Part shown: piece by piece, positions 1 to 11,206 of the stretch
Layout: each line of letters starts with the position of its first letter
Position numbering within the stretch: the stretch's first letter is position 1
Source: CALNBC01 sp040768925
GTDB lineage: Bacteria; Bacillota; Clostridia; Christensenellales; CALWSW01
Assembly: GCA_040768925.1 (NCBI GenBank)
Contig: JAXGLZ010000002.1
Location: forward strand, 372,001 to 436,000
Length of the DNA stretch: 64,000 nt
Reading direction: 5' to 3'
Position numbers and translations under genes: made by a program
The notes under the pieces: generated by a model
The model's input: the letters and a program-made list of their open reading frames with translations, nothing else
Database searches by the model: none
What the model was told of the DNA's origin: nothing

Positions 1-1010
1 CACCTCGTCCGCGTCCTTGTCCCGCATGATCGCGACGATGAGGACCACAAACCTGCCCGGAAAGTAATCGTCCAGCCCTTCGGCCAGCGCCCGGGCGGCG
101 TTCGGGTTATGGGCCCCGTCTATGAGAATATCCGGATCCCAGGGAAAGTATTCCATCCTGGCGGGCCATCCCGCGCGCCCGATTCCCGCCTGGATGCATT
201 CCGCTTCGATATGCAGCGCCCGGCCGCAAAGCATGGCGGCGACGGCATTGTTCAGCTGGTGGGCCCCCAGCATCGAGGTGAAAAACGGGGTATGCGCGCC
301 CTCCGGCGTTGTGACGTTGAAATACTGCCCGTTGATTGAATAGCTGACCGGCTCGATCACGCAGTCGTCCACCCTGAGAAGAAGGCAGTTCTTTCGGTTG
401 CAGGTTTCCCCAATGATGTCCATGACCTCCGGCCGCTGGGGGTGGCTGATCACCACCTGGTTCTGCCGGATGATCCCGCATTTTTCGGTTGCGATCTCCT
501 CATAGGTGGAGCCCAGCACGGCCGTGTGGTCCAGCGCGATGGTGGTGATCAGCGCGATCTCGGAATCGGCGGCGTTGGTGGCGTCCAGCCGGCCGCCAAG
601 GCCGGTTTCCAGCACGGCGATCTCCACCTGGCAGTTGGCAAACACGCAAAAGGCCGTGGCCGTCATGCGGTCGAACCCCGAAAGGCGGACGCCGGCCTCA
701 AGCTCCGCTTCCGAAACCCTAAACGCCGCGGCGGCGATCGTTTCGTCACCCGCCGGTATTCCGTTGACACGCATCCTGTCGTTCACGCCGATCAGGGCGG
801 GAGAGGTATAAAGCCCGGTTTCGAACCCGGCTTCCATCAGGATGGACGCGATATAGGCGCAGGTCGAACCCTTGCCGTTTGTTCCCGCGACGTGGATGGA
901 GCGAAACCTGTCCTGCGGATTGTCCAGCAGTTCAAGCACAGTCTCAAGCTCCGAAAGAGGCCGGGGCTTGAGACTGCGGTTTGAAAAATAGCGGACAAAG
1001 TCGAATCCCA

Positions 1011-1014
<4 letters not shown>
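1..1014 (-). CDS. folC: Folylpolyglutamate synthase / dihydrofolate synthase, C-terminus beyond window
   Basis: Adds glutamate to folates (Mur-ligase-like ATP-dependent amide ligase) in the cytoplasm. The first 338 codons are present and the gene runs off the left edge. The ATP-binding loop HVAGTNGKGST lies near residue 43, followed by LDHTAVLG and, near the edge, ILIDGAHNPNAA, all typical of FolC. The start ATG at 1014 overlaps the valS stop as ATGA, so the two are translationally coupled. The two-Met start (MMGFDF) leaves a one-codon ambiguity. The valS-folC order is common in Firmicutes. Confidence 0.93.
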
Positions 1015-3650
<2,636 letters not shown>

Positions 3651-3681
3651 GATATCACCTCGGCGTTGAATCTCTTTTCTA

Positions 3682-4149
3682 AAAAATAAAAAAAGCCCGC
3701 GCCGTCACAACGGACGGAGCAGACTCCGCGGTACCACCTTGCTTGGGCGCGATCGCGCCCCACTCTGCGCCCGTTAACGGCTGCCGCCGTGCCGCGCTAA
3801 ACTGCTCGCGCGGCCCGCTCCGGCGCGACCTTCGCCCGTTTCCGCACCAAAAGCCCTTTCAGCCATGGGGTTGCCTTCAACGCCGTTCTTTGGCGCCTTT
3901 TGCCGCCTATTTGCCCGCTGCCGCGTTGCTTCCCCTTGAAATACCGCCGGTATTTCTGCAAGAAAGCGCCTTGCGCGGAACAAAAATTCAGCAAAATCCA
4001 CCAAACGCGGGCGCCGCCGGCAGCCCTGCGGGGCTTTTCTCTTTTCCGGGGGAATCCGGGTTACTCCTCGCCTTCTTCGCGTTTCATATCATTGCGCCGG
4101 GATCACGGATTCCGGCATTTTACCAAGGATTGACGCCGGCTGCGCCGAC
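3682..4149 (-). ncRNA. T-box riboswitch leader of valS
   Basis: Read on the minus strand, 3744-3726 is a near-consensus T-box (AAGCAAGGTGGTACCGCGG). Its TGGT bulge can pair with an ACCA acceptor end, as expected for tRNA-Val with discriminator A. The CCGCG of the T-box can alternatively pair with CGCGG before a run of T at about 3683-3694, forming the terminator. The start of Stem I is suggested by GAGGAGTAA near 4065. I could not fix the specifier codon by eye. The 5' end of the transcript contains part of a dispersed repeat (4091-4155). Confidence 0.9.
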
Positions 4150-4155
4150 GACCTT
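4091..4155 (-). repeat. Partial copy (a) of the dispersed hairpin repeat
   Basis: On the minus strand this stretch reads AAGGTCGTCGGCGCAGCCGG, then CGTCAATCCTTGG, then the hairpin GCCGGAATC-CGT-GATCCCGGC. It matches the core of the larger elements at 13.9, 24.5 and 32.6 kb. It begins immediately after the -10 box of the valS promoter and forms the 5' end of the valS leader. Confidence 0.75.
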
Positions 4156-4184
4156 AATATACGGTATATCCACCGCCCTGTCAA
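4156..4184 (-). promoter_or_regulatory. SigA promoter of valS
   Basis: Perfect -35 TTGACA (4184-4179), a 17-base spacer and -10 TATATT (4161-4156) on the minus strand. Transcription would start near 4149, giving a leader of about 500 bases up to the valS start. Confidence 0.85.
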
Positions 4185-4259
4185 CACCCCTTTGAACAGC
4201 GCCGCGCCGGGGGCCGCCGCCCCGTACGGGCGGAAAGAACGCTGACCGCCCGCGCCGCC

Positions 4260-4847
4260 TCAATCCTCTTTCGCCCGGTCCGCGCCTTCGATGGGTTCCT
4301 TTTCCCCGCCGTGTTCCAGGGCTTCCCGGCTCTTGAAAAAGGTGGAAGCATACTGGATAAAGGCCATGATGCCAAACGCCACAGCCAGCCCCAGCACCAC
4401 CATGTGCCAGGGGGCGATCCAGGCGAGATAATTCGTCAAAAAAGAGAGCACGATCCCCAAATTGAAGCAGGCGGTGGAAAGCTTGCCCCAGATCCTCGCA
4501 TAGACGACGATCTTGTTCTTCAAAAGGAAGGCGCTGCCGACGATCAGCGCAAGGTCCCTGACGACGACAAAAGCGAGGAAAATCCAGTGGATATAGCCCA
4601 CATAGGTCAGGCAGAAGAGCGCCGCAAGGAGCATCAGCTTATCCGCCAGCGGGTCCGCAAGCTTGCCGAAATCGGTGACCTGGTTGTATTTCCTGGCGAT
4701 GTAGCCGTCCAGGACGTCGGTGATCGCGGCGACGGAATACACAATGACCGCGGCGACATAATCCGCCGGGCCCAGGAAAAGGTAAAGAAATACGCCGATC
4801 AGCAGCAGGCGTATGATCGTCAGCACATTTGGGACGTTCCACTTCAT
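4260..4847 (-). CDS. pgsA: CDP-diacylglycerol-glycerol-3-phosphate 3-phosphatidyltransferase
   Basis: Makes phosphatidylglycerophosphate, the first committed step of PG and cardiolipin synthesis, in the membrane. The CDP-alcohol phosphotransferase motif DG-x2-AR-x8-G-x3-D-x3-D is intact (DGYIARKY...DFGKLADPLAD), and there are about five hydrophobic helices. The ATG at 4847 gives 195 residues, the usual family length. A longer in-frame start at 4928 would lie upstream of the predicted transcription start (about 4890) and is rejected. The charged tail (KEPIEGADRAKED) is cytoplasmic. Confidence 0.93.
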   Translation of the reverse strand: MKWNVPNVLTIIRLLLIGVFLYLFLGPADYVAAVIVYSVAAITDVLDGYIARKYNQVTDFGKLADPLADKLMLLAALFCLTYVGYIHWIFLAFVVVRDLALIVGSAFLLKNKIVVYARIWGKLSTACFNLGIVLSFLTNYLAWIAPWHMVVLGLAVAFGIMAFIQYASTFFKSREALEHGGEKEPIEGADRAKED

Positions 4848-4896
4848 CTTTGCTCGCGCACCTTTGCGCCGCTTGCGCGGCCTTATTTTATATAAC

Positions 4897-4925
4897 AGTA
4901 TATCCCTAAATCGGTCCAACGGCAA
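4897..4925 (-). promoter_or_regulatory. SigA promoter of pgsA
   Basis: -35 TTGCCG (4925-4920), 17-base spacer, -10 TATACT (4902-4897). The expected start near 4890 supports the downstream ATG at 4847. Confidence 0.65.
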
Positions 4926-5260
4926 CACAATGCGCTCAAAAACGACCGTCCTGCGAAAAAAATATCTTTTGCGGACCTTCGCGATGTTTCAATATTACCC
5001 GCAAGAAGGGCCGCCGGCGGGGGCGCCCCGCCCGCACCCCTTCATCCTGCGCCATTTGCCCGCGGACGATACGAAGCGCGGTCCGCATGACCGGCCCCGC
5101 GGCCGCGCCGGCGCATGCGCCGCGCCCGAAGAGCCCGGTTCCCCCCGTTTGCCAGAAGCCATAAAAGAAAGCCGCCTTGAGGCAGCTTTCTTTGCGGATG
5201 CTCCGCGATACCGTACTATATCGATTGCCGAAGCCGAAAAGGCGCGAAGCCCTTTATCGG
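4926..5260. other. Intergenic region without a supported gene
   Basis: GC-rich stretch between the pgsA promoter and the stop of the surface-protein gene. It contains the terminator listed at 5164-5193 and a short GC palindrome near 5020 (GGCGGGGGCGCCCCGCC). No reading frame with a ribosome binding site or recognisable protein was seen. Confidence 0.6.
5164..5193 (-). terminator. Terminator of the surface-protein gene
   Basis: Minus-strand hairpin AAAGAAAGCTGCC-TCAA-GGCGGCTTTCTTTT, with its T-run inside the 3' arm. It lies about 70 bases after the stop codon at 5261. Confidence 0.75.
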
Positions 5261-6406
5261 TCAGCGGTTGTCGGCGGCTTTTTTCTTCATCACGAAGGCG
5301 GCCGCAGCCCCGAAGACCAGGGTGGCGGCAAGCACCGCCCAGACCGCGCTGACCGCGCCGTCGCCCGTTTCGGGAATGTCATCCACGATGTCTTCCTCCA
5401 GGTCGTCCTCTTCAACAAGGGTGCCGTCATCTTCCTCTTCAGTCATATCATCGTCGGGCGTTCCTTCGATGACGTCGGGTATCTCAGGCGTTTCGGGCAC
5501 GATCACCTGGGGGGGGGTGTAGGAAGTCCTCTGATTCGTGATGGTTATCTCCAGTGTTTCTTCAGAAGAGATGTCTGTTCCGTCCGCCGCGGTGGCCTGG
5601 ACTTTCACAATGCCGTTGGCAATCGCCGTCAGCAGTCCTGTTTCGTCGATTTTTGCAAGACCCTGTCCCTCAACGATCGACCATACCACCTTCTGCTGCG
5701 CACCGGCAGGCCCTACGACCGCCGTGAGTTGCAGTGTGCCGTCGTCTTCATCAATCTTCGGGTCAGCATCATCTTTAACCCCAATGGTCACGCTCTCTGC
5801 AAAAACAAATGCAACTTCCCCGGTGTTGGCAGAAAGCGACGCCAAATGGGTGTCAGTCTCGGCTATTCTGGCGTAGAATGTGGGCGTGCCGGTAGTTTCA
5901 TATCCACCAAACACGCGGTTGGATCCATAATCAGTTCCGTTGCTCGAATACTCGGCGCCGTCAATCGGATCAACGGTATAAGTTACCTTATCATCCTCTT
6001 CAATTTTATAACTACCGGTTACAGAAGTAGGAGTGGCGGGGCCGTCGGCCTTAACCACTGTACTTGTCGTTTCTGTTAATTCGCCAGTATACTCCTCATT
6101 TGAGGATGTGACAACAACTGTTATTGTCTCTCCGATATCGCCCGCAACGATCGTATATTCGTTGCCCGTCGCGAGTTCTTCTCCGTCAACCCCTCCGCGC
6201 ATCCATGTATAAATCAGAGTATCAGCCGGTGCATTGGGAGTGTCGACCGCCGCAGTCAGCGTTTGGTCAAATTTGGCATCGCCGGTAATCGAAAGCGTAC
6301 CGGTAAGAGTTTCCGCCGCCAAAGCCGTCACCGGCAGCAGCGCCAGCACCATCATCAGGGAAAGCGCCACGGCAAAAAGCCTTTTTGTCGATCTGTTCTT
6401 GCTCAT
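5261..6406 (-). CDS. Secreted Ig-like surface protein with sortase anchor
   Basis: 381 residues. A signal peptide ends at ALA-AE (residue 30). Two Ig-like regions follow: residues 33-115 (LTAAVDTPNAPADTLIYTW...GETITVVVTSS), and a Big_2-type domain at about 200-290 (LQLTAVVGPAG...VVWSIVEGQGLAKIDETGLLTAIANGIVKVQA). An acidic Pro/Glu/Asp linker leads to IPETG (about 344-348), a hydrophobic helix and the basic end MKKKAADNR, the layout of a sortase substrate. The start has a strong binding site (GAAGGAGG). A run of nine C at 5509-5517 lies in the linker. Ligand and role are unknown. Confidence 0.85.
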   Translation of the reverse strand: MSKNRSTKRLFAVALSLMMVLALLPVTALAAETLTGTLSITGDAKFDQTLTAAVDTPNAPADTLIYTWMRGGVDGEELATGNEYTIVAGDIGETITVVVTSSNEEYTGELTETTSTVVKADGPATPTSVTGSYKIEEDDKVTYTVDPIDGAEYSSNGTDYGSNRVFGGYETTGTPTFYARIAETDTHLASLSANTGEVAFVFAESVTIGVKDDADPKIDEDDGTLQLTAVVGPAGAQQKVVWSIVEGQGLAKIDETGLLTAIANGIVKVQATAADGTDISSEETLEITITNQRTSYTPPQVIVPETPEIPDVIEGTPDDDMTEEEDDGTLVEEDDLEEDIVDDIPETGDGAVSAVWAVLAATLVFGAAAAFVMKKKAADNR

Positions 6407-7171
6407 CAGAAATTTCCTCCTTCGCTAATGTGTTTACCAATTTCTATCGTTCATACAGCAATGGATCACCACGATCGATTCTCTATTCCCATCATCCCCC
6501 CTCTCCGCGCGCTTTGTGCCCGGGGATGCCCAGAGCACAGGCTTGCGTTCCTTTGCCGCTTGAAGTCGGTCGGGTTCTGAAGCAAAATGATCTGTCACAC
6601 TTCTTATCGGTTTTTTTGAGCAGATCTTTGTATTATTACTCCCAAAAGCCCAAGCTTTTACCCAGTTCTATCCAATTAGATCATACTTTCACGCCGCTGC
6701 CCGTTTATTTAAAAAAATCGAAATAAATTAACAGTTTGTACAAATACCAATCGGCAAAACGGCCGCGGGTGTTTTGCCGGTGAAATCGGGCGGCGTTCCC
6801 CGCTCGTTTCAGCCGCCTGATCAAAAAAAGCCCCTTTGGGGGTCTGACCCTTCCCTGAACCGCAAAAAACAGCGGCTCGCGGCCCGTTTGCGCCGGCCGC
6901 CGCCGGTGACCGGCCGATCCCCTGACCGCCGTGATCCAAAGGATCCGGGTGATCCCCCAAACGCGGCCGGAACGCGGAATCTTTAAAGGCCCATGCTTCC
7001 CCCTCGTGTGTGCGGAGCGGTTCCCGCGCGAACGCGCCGAGCCTGCACTTTTCTTGCGGGGCACGCGGGGCCGCTCCCCCCGCGCAACGGCCCCGGCGTG
7101 ATGCGGGCGCGGCAAGAACGCCGCACCCCCGGCCTAAAGGCCGTTTTGCCCGGCAGACCCTTTTACTCGAA
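6407..7171. other. Long intergenic region
   Basis: About 760 bases between divergently placed transcription units. The part next to the surface-protein gene (6560-6750) is AT-rich compared with its surroundings and should hold that gene's promoter and leader, but no clear -35/-10 pair was found. From 6760 to 7170 it is GC-rich with small hairpins. No supported coding frame was seen. Confidence 0.55.
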
Positions 7172-7201
7172 CCGAAAAGCCCGCCGCGAAGGGCTTTTCG
7201 G
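7172..7201 (-). terminator. Hairpin downstream of the purine transporter operon
   Basis: Long perfect hairpin CCGAAAAGCCC...GGGCTTTTCGG, about 70 bases after the primary terminator at 7258-7292. It may be a backup terminator. Confidence 0.5.
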
Positions 7202-7257
7202 TCTTCCCGAGCTGCACAGCTATGCCCGAACGGTCCGCGGCATCCCCAAAGGCGGGG

Positions 7258-7292
7258 AAAAAACCGCGGCGGAAGCGCTGAGCCTCCGCCGC
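7258..7292 (-). terminator. Terminator of the xpt-nup operon
   Basis: Minus-strand stem GCGGCGGA...TCCGCCGC (7292-7266) followed by GGTTTTTT. It lies about 40 bases after the last permease stop. Confidence 0.8.
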
Positions 7293-7332
7293 TGGTCTTT
7301 TCATCCGGATCCCGATCGCACTCTTGCGGGAC

Positions 7333-8307
7333 TCATCGTTCCTCCCGGAAATAGTTGATCCCGCAGCTTTTGGGCTGCATGCTCTCTTTGCTCTGGCGGA
7401 TGCTGGTGATGATCAGCACAATAACCGTGGCAACGTAGGGCACCATATCGTAAATCTCCATGGGGATGCCGATCTGAACATACATGCGCATGACGCTCAG
7501 GCCCCCGAAGACCAGGGAGCCGATCAGCGCCCGAAGCGGGCTCCAGGCCGCGAAAATGACCAGGGCGACGGCGATCCAGCCGATGCCGCTGACGCAGTTG
7601 TGCACCCAGACGCCGCTGCACGTCACCATCGAAACATACATCCCGCCGACGCCGCAGATCCCGCCGCCGATGCAGGTGGCGAGGTATTTGTATTTTGTGA
7701 CGTTGATGCCCGCGGCGTCCGCCGTCGCGGGGTTTTCGCCCACGGCGCGCAGGTTCAGCCCCGCCCGGGTGCGCTTCAAAAACCACCAGAGGGCCACGGC
7801 GATGGCGATGCCCAAGTATACCAGAAAATTGTACGAGAACAACAGCTTGCCGACCACCGGAATATCCGACAAAACGGGGATGGACAGGCTGGAAAAAACC
7901 GCCTTTGTTCCCGCGCCCACGGCGGCATAGCCCCCCGACCCTTGCGCCAGGGTCTCGCCCAGGAAGTTGGCGAGGCCGGCGCCGAAGATCGTCAGGGTCA
8001 GGCCGGTGACGTTCTGGTTCGCGCGCAGGGTGACGGTCAAAAAGCTGTAAATCAGCGCGCCCAGCGCCCCGAAAAGGAACGCCCCCAGCACGGCGAACAG
8101 CGCGACCGGCAGGGCGGAGCCCGCGGCAAAGAGCTTTTCGCCTAGCATCGAGGCGGCCAGGCCGGAAACCGCGCCCATGAACATCATGCCCTCGACGCCC
8201 AGGTTCAAATTGCCGGATTTTTCCGTCAGGATTTCGCCCAGGGTGCCGAAAAGCAGGGGCGCGCCGGCTAAAACGGCGGCGTTGATGAGGTTGACGATGT
8301 TATCCAT
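7333..8307 (-). CDS. BMP-type nucleoside ABC transporter, second permease
   Basis: 324-residue inner-membrane permease of the RbsC/NupQ type, with eight or more hydrophobic segments. It begins MDNIVNLINAAVLAGAPLLFG, followed by LTEKSGNLNLGVEGMM, the family-typical coupling region. The start overlaps the end of the first permease (8300-8307). Together with the other permease, the two-NBD ATPase and the BMP lipoprotein it forms a complete importer. Location behind xpt and a PurBox argues for purine nucleosides as substrate, which is inference. Confidence 0.9.
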   Translation of the reverse strand: MDNIVNLINAAVLAGAPLLFGTLGEILTEKSGNLNLGVEGMMFMGAVSGLAASMLGEKLFAAGSALPVALFAVLGAFLFGALGALIYSFLTVTLRANQNVTGLTLTIFGAGLANFLGETLAQGSGGYAAVGAGTKAVFSSLSIPVLSDIPVVGKLLFSYNFLVYLGIAIAVALWWFLKRTRAGLNLRAVGENPATADAAGINVTKYKYLATCIGGGICGVGGMYVSMVTCSGVWVHNCVSGIGWIAVALVIFAAWSPLRALIGSLVFGGLSVMRMYVQIGIPMEIYDMVPYVATVIVLIITSIRQSKESMQPKSCGINYFREER

Positions 8308-9418
8308 GCTTCTTTTCCCCCTTTTTGCGGAAGACCAGCCGGTAATTGATGAAGAACTCGCACCCGAGCAGGAAGAACAGCAAAATGCCCGTTAAAACGT
8401 CCGACGCGGAGGAGGGAATCTTGAAGGTCGTCTGGATCCTGCCCGCGCCTTTTTCCAGCATGGCGATGAAGAAGGAGACCACCACCATCAGAAACGGGTT
8501 GAGCTTCGCCATCCAGGCGACGGTGATCGCTGTGAAGCCGATCCCGCCGGAGGTCGTTTCCGTCAGCGTGAAGTCCGAGCCGGAAACCTGCAAAAAGCCC
8601 ACCAGCCCTGCCAAAGCGCCGGAAAGGATCATCGTGCGCATCATGACCCTGCCGACCTTGATGCCGGCGTAGCGGGCGGTGTTGCTGCTTTCGCCCACGA
8701 CGGCGATCTCGTAGCCGTGCTTGGTGCGCGAAAGGTAAACGTAAACGGCCGCCACCAGAAAAACGGCGATGATCCAGCCGATGTGAATGCCGAACACCTT
8801 GGGCAGCCGGGCGGAGGCGTCGAACATCGCGATCTTGGGGAAGCCGCGCATGGACGGGTCCTTCCAGGGGCCGCTTTGCAGGTATTTGAGAAAGCAAAGG
8901 GCGATGTAATTCAGCATCAGGGTGAAAAGCGTTTCGTTGGTATTCCACCTGGCGCGAAAAATCGCGGGAATCAGGCCGTAAAGCCCGCCCGCGAGCATGC
9001 CCGCGGCGCACATGACGAGAAGCAGCAGCCAGGAAGGCAGGGCCTCATGGGCAAAAAGGGCGAAATAGCTCGCGGCGATAGCGCCGATCAGGATCTGCCC
9101 CTCCGCGCCGATGTTCCAGAAGCGCATGCGAAAGGCCAGGGAAATCGCCAAAGCGGCGATCAGCAGCGGAACGGCGATGCGGATCGTTTCCCGAAGGACG
9201 GAGCCGCTGCCCACACTGCCCTTGATCATATCCGCGTATACGGCGATCGGGTTATGCCCCAGGGCGAGGATCAAAAGCCCGCCGAAAAGCAGCGCGCCCA
9301 AAACGGCCAGAATCCGCACGAGCACGCCCATAAATCCGGGCATATCGTCGCGCTTTACCAGGCGAAGGAAGGGTTCCTTCGCCTTTTGCGCGGGGACCGA
9401 ATGTTCCGGTTTGGTCAT
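8300..9418 (-). CDS. BMP-type nucleoside ABC transporter, first permease
   Basis: 372 residues from the ATG at 9418, which overlaps the ATPase stop (9415) as ATGA. It has a charged cytoplasmic N-terminus (about 30 residues), then roughly ten hydrophobic segments with the permease signature RFWNIGAEGQILIGA, as in NupP/RbsC-like proteins. A longer frame reaching 9550 lies inside the ATPase gene and lacks a better start. It forms the channel with the second permease. Confidence 0.9.
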   Translation of the reverse strand: MTKPEHSVPAQKAKEPFLRLVKRDDMPGFMGVLVRILAVLGALLFGGLLILALGHNPIAVYADMIKGSVGSGSVLRETIRIAVPLLIAALAISLAFRMRFWNIGAEGQILIGAIAASYFALFAHEALPSWLLLLVMCAAGMLAGGLYGLIPAIFRARWNTNETLFTLMLNYIALCFLKYLQSGPWKDPSMRGFPKIAMFDASARLPKVFGIHIGWIIAVFLVAAVYVYLSRTKHGYEIAVVGESSNTARYAGIKVGRVMMRTMILSGALAGLVGFLQVSGSDFTLTETTSGGIGFTAITVAWMAKLNPFLMVVVSFFIAMLEKGAGRIQTTFKIPSSASDVLTGILLFFLLGCEFFINYRLVFRKKGEKKHG

Positions 9419-10965
9419 TGGGCGTCTCCTTCCCTGCGTTTTTTCTCCGGCGCCTGCATCATCAGCAGGCCGACCTCTTCCTTGGTGATGTAGCGCGGGT
9501 CCACGATTCCGCTGACCCTGCCGCCGCAGAGCACCATCATCCGGTCGCAAAGCTCCATCAGCACGTCCAGATCCTCGCCCACGTAAAGCACGCCCACGCC
9601 GTTTTGCTTCTGCTCGTTCAGCAGATCGTAAATAATGTGGGAGGAATTGATGTCCAACCCCCGCACGGGGTAGGCCACCACCAGCACCGAAGGGCCGGAA
9701 ATGATCTCCCGCCCCAAAAGCACCTTCTGCACGTTCCCGCCCGAAAGCCGGGAAACGGGGGTGGAAGTATCCGGCGCGACAATGCCCAGCTTGTCGATCA
9801 AGTCGTCCGCCACCTGCTTGGGCGTCCTGCGGTCGACAAAAATGCCCTTGGATTCGTGATAGTTCTTGAGCATCATGTTGTCCACCATGTCCAGCCCGGC
9901 GACAAGGCCCATGCCCAGCCGGTCCTCCGGCACAAAGGCGGAGCGGATGCCCATCTTCGCGATGTCATAGGGGGATTTGCCCACGATGCTCTCGGCCTTG
10001 TCGTCGATCACATGCAAAATGCGGCCGGATTTGACGGGGTAAAGGCCGGTGATCGCCTCGCAAAGCTCCCGCTGGCCGCTGCCGGCCACCCCCGCGACGC
10101 CGAAGATCTCTCCCCTTTTCAGGCGGAAGCTGATGTCCGAAAGTTTTTTGACCCCTTCGTGGTCCACGCAGGTCAGGCCGACCACCCTAAGGCAGTCCTC
10201 CGTCGCGAAGCATTCCGACCGGTGAATGGCAAGGCGCACAGAATGGCCCACCATCGCCGTGGTCAGGCTTTGGGCGTCCGCGTCCCTGGTTTCCAGCGTG
10301 GCGGCGCATTTGCCCTTTCGAAGGACCGTAACCCTGTCCGAAATGGCGAGCACTTCGTTCAGCTTGTGGGTGATGATGATGATGGAGTTGCCGTCCGCCT
10401 TCATCCTGCGCAAAACGTCAAAAAGCCGCTCCGTCTCCTGGGGGGTCAGAACGGCGGTGGGCTCGTCCAGTATCAATATATCCGCACCGCGATACAGCAC
10501 CTTCAAAATCTCGACGGTCTGCTTTTCGCCGATGGACATGTCGTAAATCTTTTTGTCCGGGTCGATCTCGAACCCGTATTTGTCCGCGATCTCGCGGATC
10601 CTGCGGGAAAGCTCCTTCCGCTTGACGTGCAGCCCGCCCGGAAGCCCGAGGACGATGTTTTCCGCAGCGGAAAGCACGTCCACCAGCCGCAGATGCTGAT
10701 GAACCATGCCGATGCCCAAAGCAAAGGCGTCCTTTGGGGAGCGGATCGTCGCCGGCTGTCCTTTTACGGTGATCTCGCCGCTGTCCGGGAAGTAGATGCC
10801 CGCCAGCATGTTGACCAGCGTGGTCTTGCCGGAGCCGTTTTCGCCCAAAAGCGCGAGGATCTCGCCCCGGCGCACATCCATGGTCACCCCGTCGTTCGCG
10901 ACGACGGAGCCGAAGGTCTTCGTGATGTCTTTCAGCTCTATGGCGTAGGGATGATCGGTCGTCAT
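9415..10965 (-). CDS. BMP-type nucleoside ABC transporter, two-domain ATPase
   Basis: 516 residues with two nucleotide-binding domains, as in NupO and RbsA. The first has Walker A GENGSGKT (41-48) and Walker B ILILDEPTA. The second has the degenerate Walker A GVAGSGQR and signature SGGNVQKV. Its Walker B (VLVVAYPVRGLD) lacks the usual Glu, which is normal for the second domain of this class. The binding site AGGTG precedes the ATG. It energises import through the two downstream permeases. Confidence 0.93.
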   Translation of the reverse strand: MTTDHPYAIELKDITKTFGSVVANDGVTMDVRRGEILALLGENGSGKTTLVNMLAGIYFPDSGEITVKGQPATIRSPKDAFALGIGMVHQHLRLVDVLSAAENIVLGLPGGLHVKRKELSRRIREIADKYGFEIDPDKKIYDMSIGEKQTVEILKVLYRGADILILDEPTAVLTPQETERLFDVLRRMKADGNSIIIITHKLNEVLAISDRVTVLRKGKCAATLETRDADAQSLTTAMVGHSVRLAIHRSECFATEDCLRVVGLTCVDHEGVKKLSDISFRLKRGEIFGVAGVAGSGQRELCEAITGLYPVKSGRILHVIDDKAESIVGKSPYDIAKMGIRSAFVPEDRLGMGLVAGLDMVDNMMLKNYHESKGIFVDRRTPKQVADDLIDKLGIVAPDTSTPVSRLSGGNVQKVLLGREIISGPSVLVVAYPVRGLDINSSHIIYDLLNEQKQNGVGVLYVGEDLDVLMELCDRMMVLCGGRVSGIVDPRYITKEEVGLLMMQAPEKKRREGDAQ

Positions 10966-11009
10966 AAAGCACCTGCTTTCAGTAAAAATAAGGATTTCTT
11001 TTTTCGCAC

Positions 11010-11038
11010 AAAAGCCGCCCTTCTCTTTTTAGAGGGCG
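11010..11038 (-). terminator. Possible intra-operon attenuator
   Basis: Minus-strand CGCCCTCT-AAAAA-GAGAAGGGCG followed by GCTTTT, in the 241-base gap between the BMP lipoprotein and ATPase genes. A partial terminator here would let the binding protein exceed the transporter, as often seen in ABC operons. The gap also holds GC-rich palindromes near 11080. Confidence 0.4.
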
Positions 11039-11206
11039 ACGATGCCTGCGGCCCGGCCGCAGAAAGCGCAAACCGGGCAGCCGGCCGGCAGGCCGGCAGG
11101 ATCGGTCAGACGGCGCATGGCCAGAACAAGAAAACCGCTCTTTTGGCGGCCCGGCGCCCATGCGGGGCACGGGCGCTTCGGGCCGGCGCAAAAGCGCGTG
11201 AAACCG

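Noticed and set aside
6540..6720. Possible c-di-GMP riboswitch upstream of the surface-protein gene (GGCAAAGGAACGCAAGCC)
   Set aside because: The motif lacks the hairpin between GGCAAA and ACGCAA and the second conserved stem of the GEMM class.
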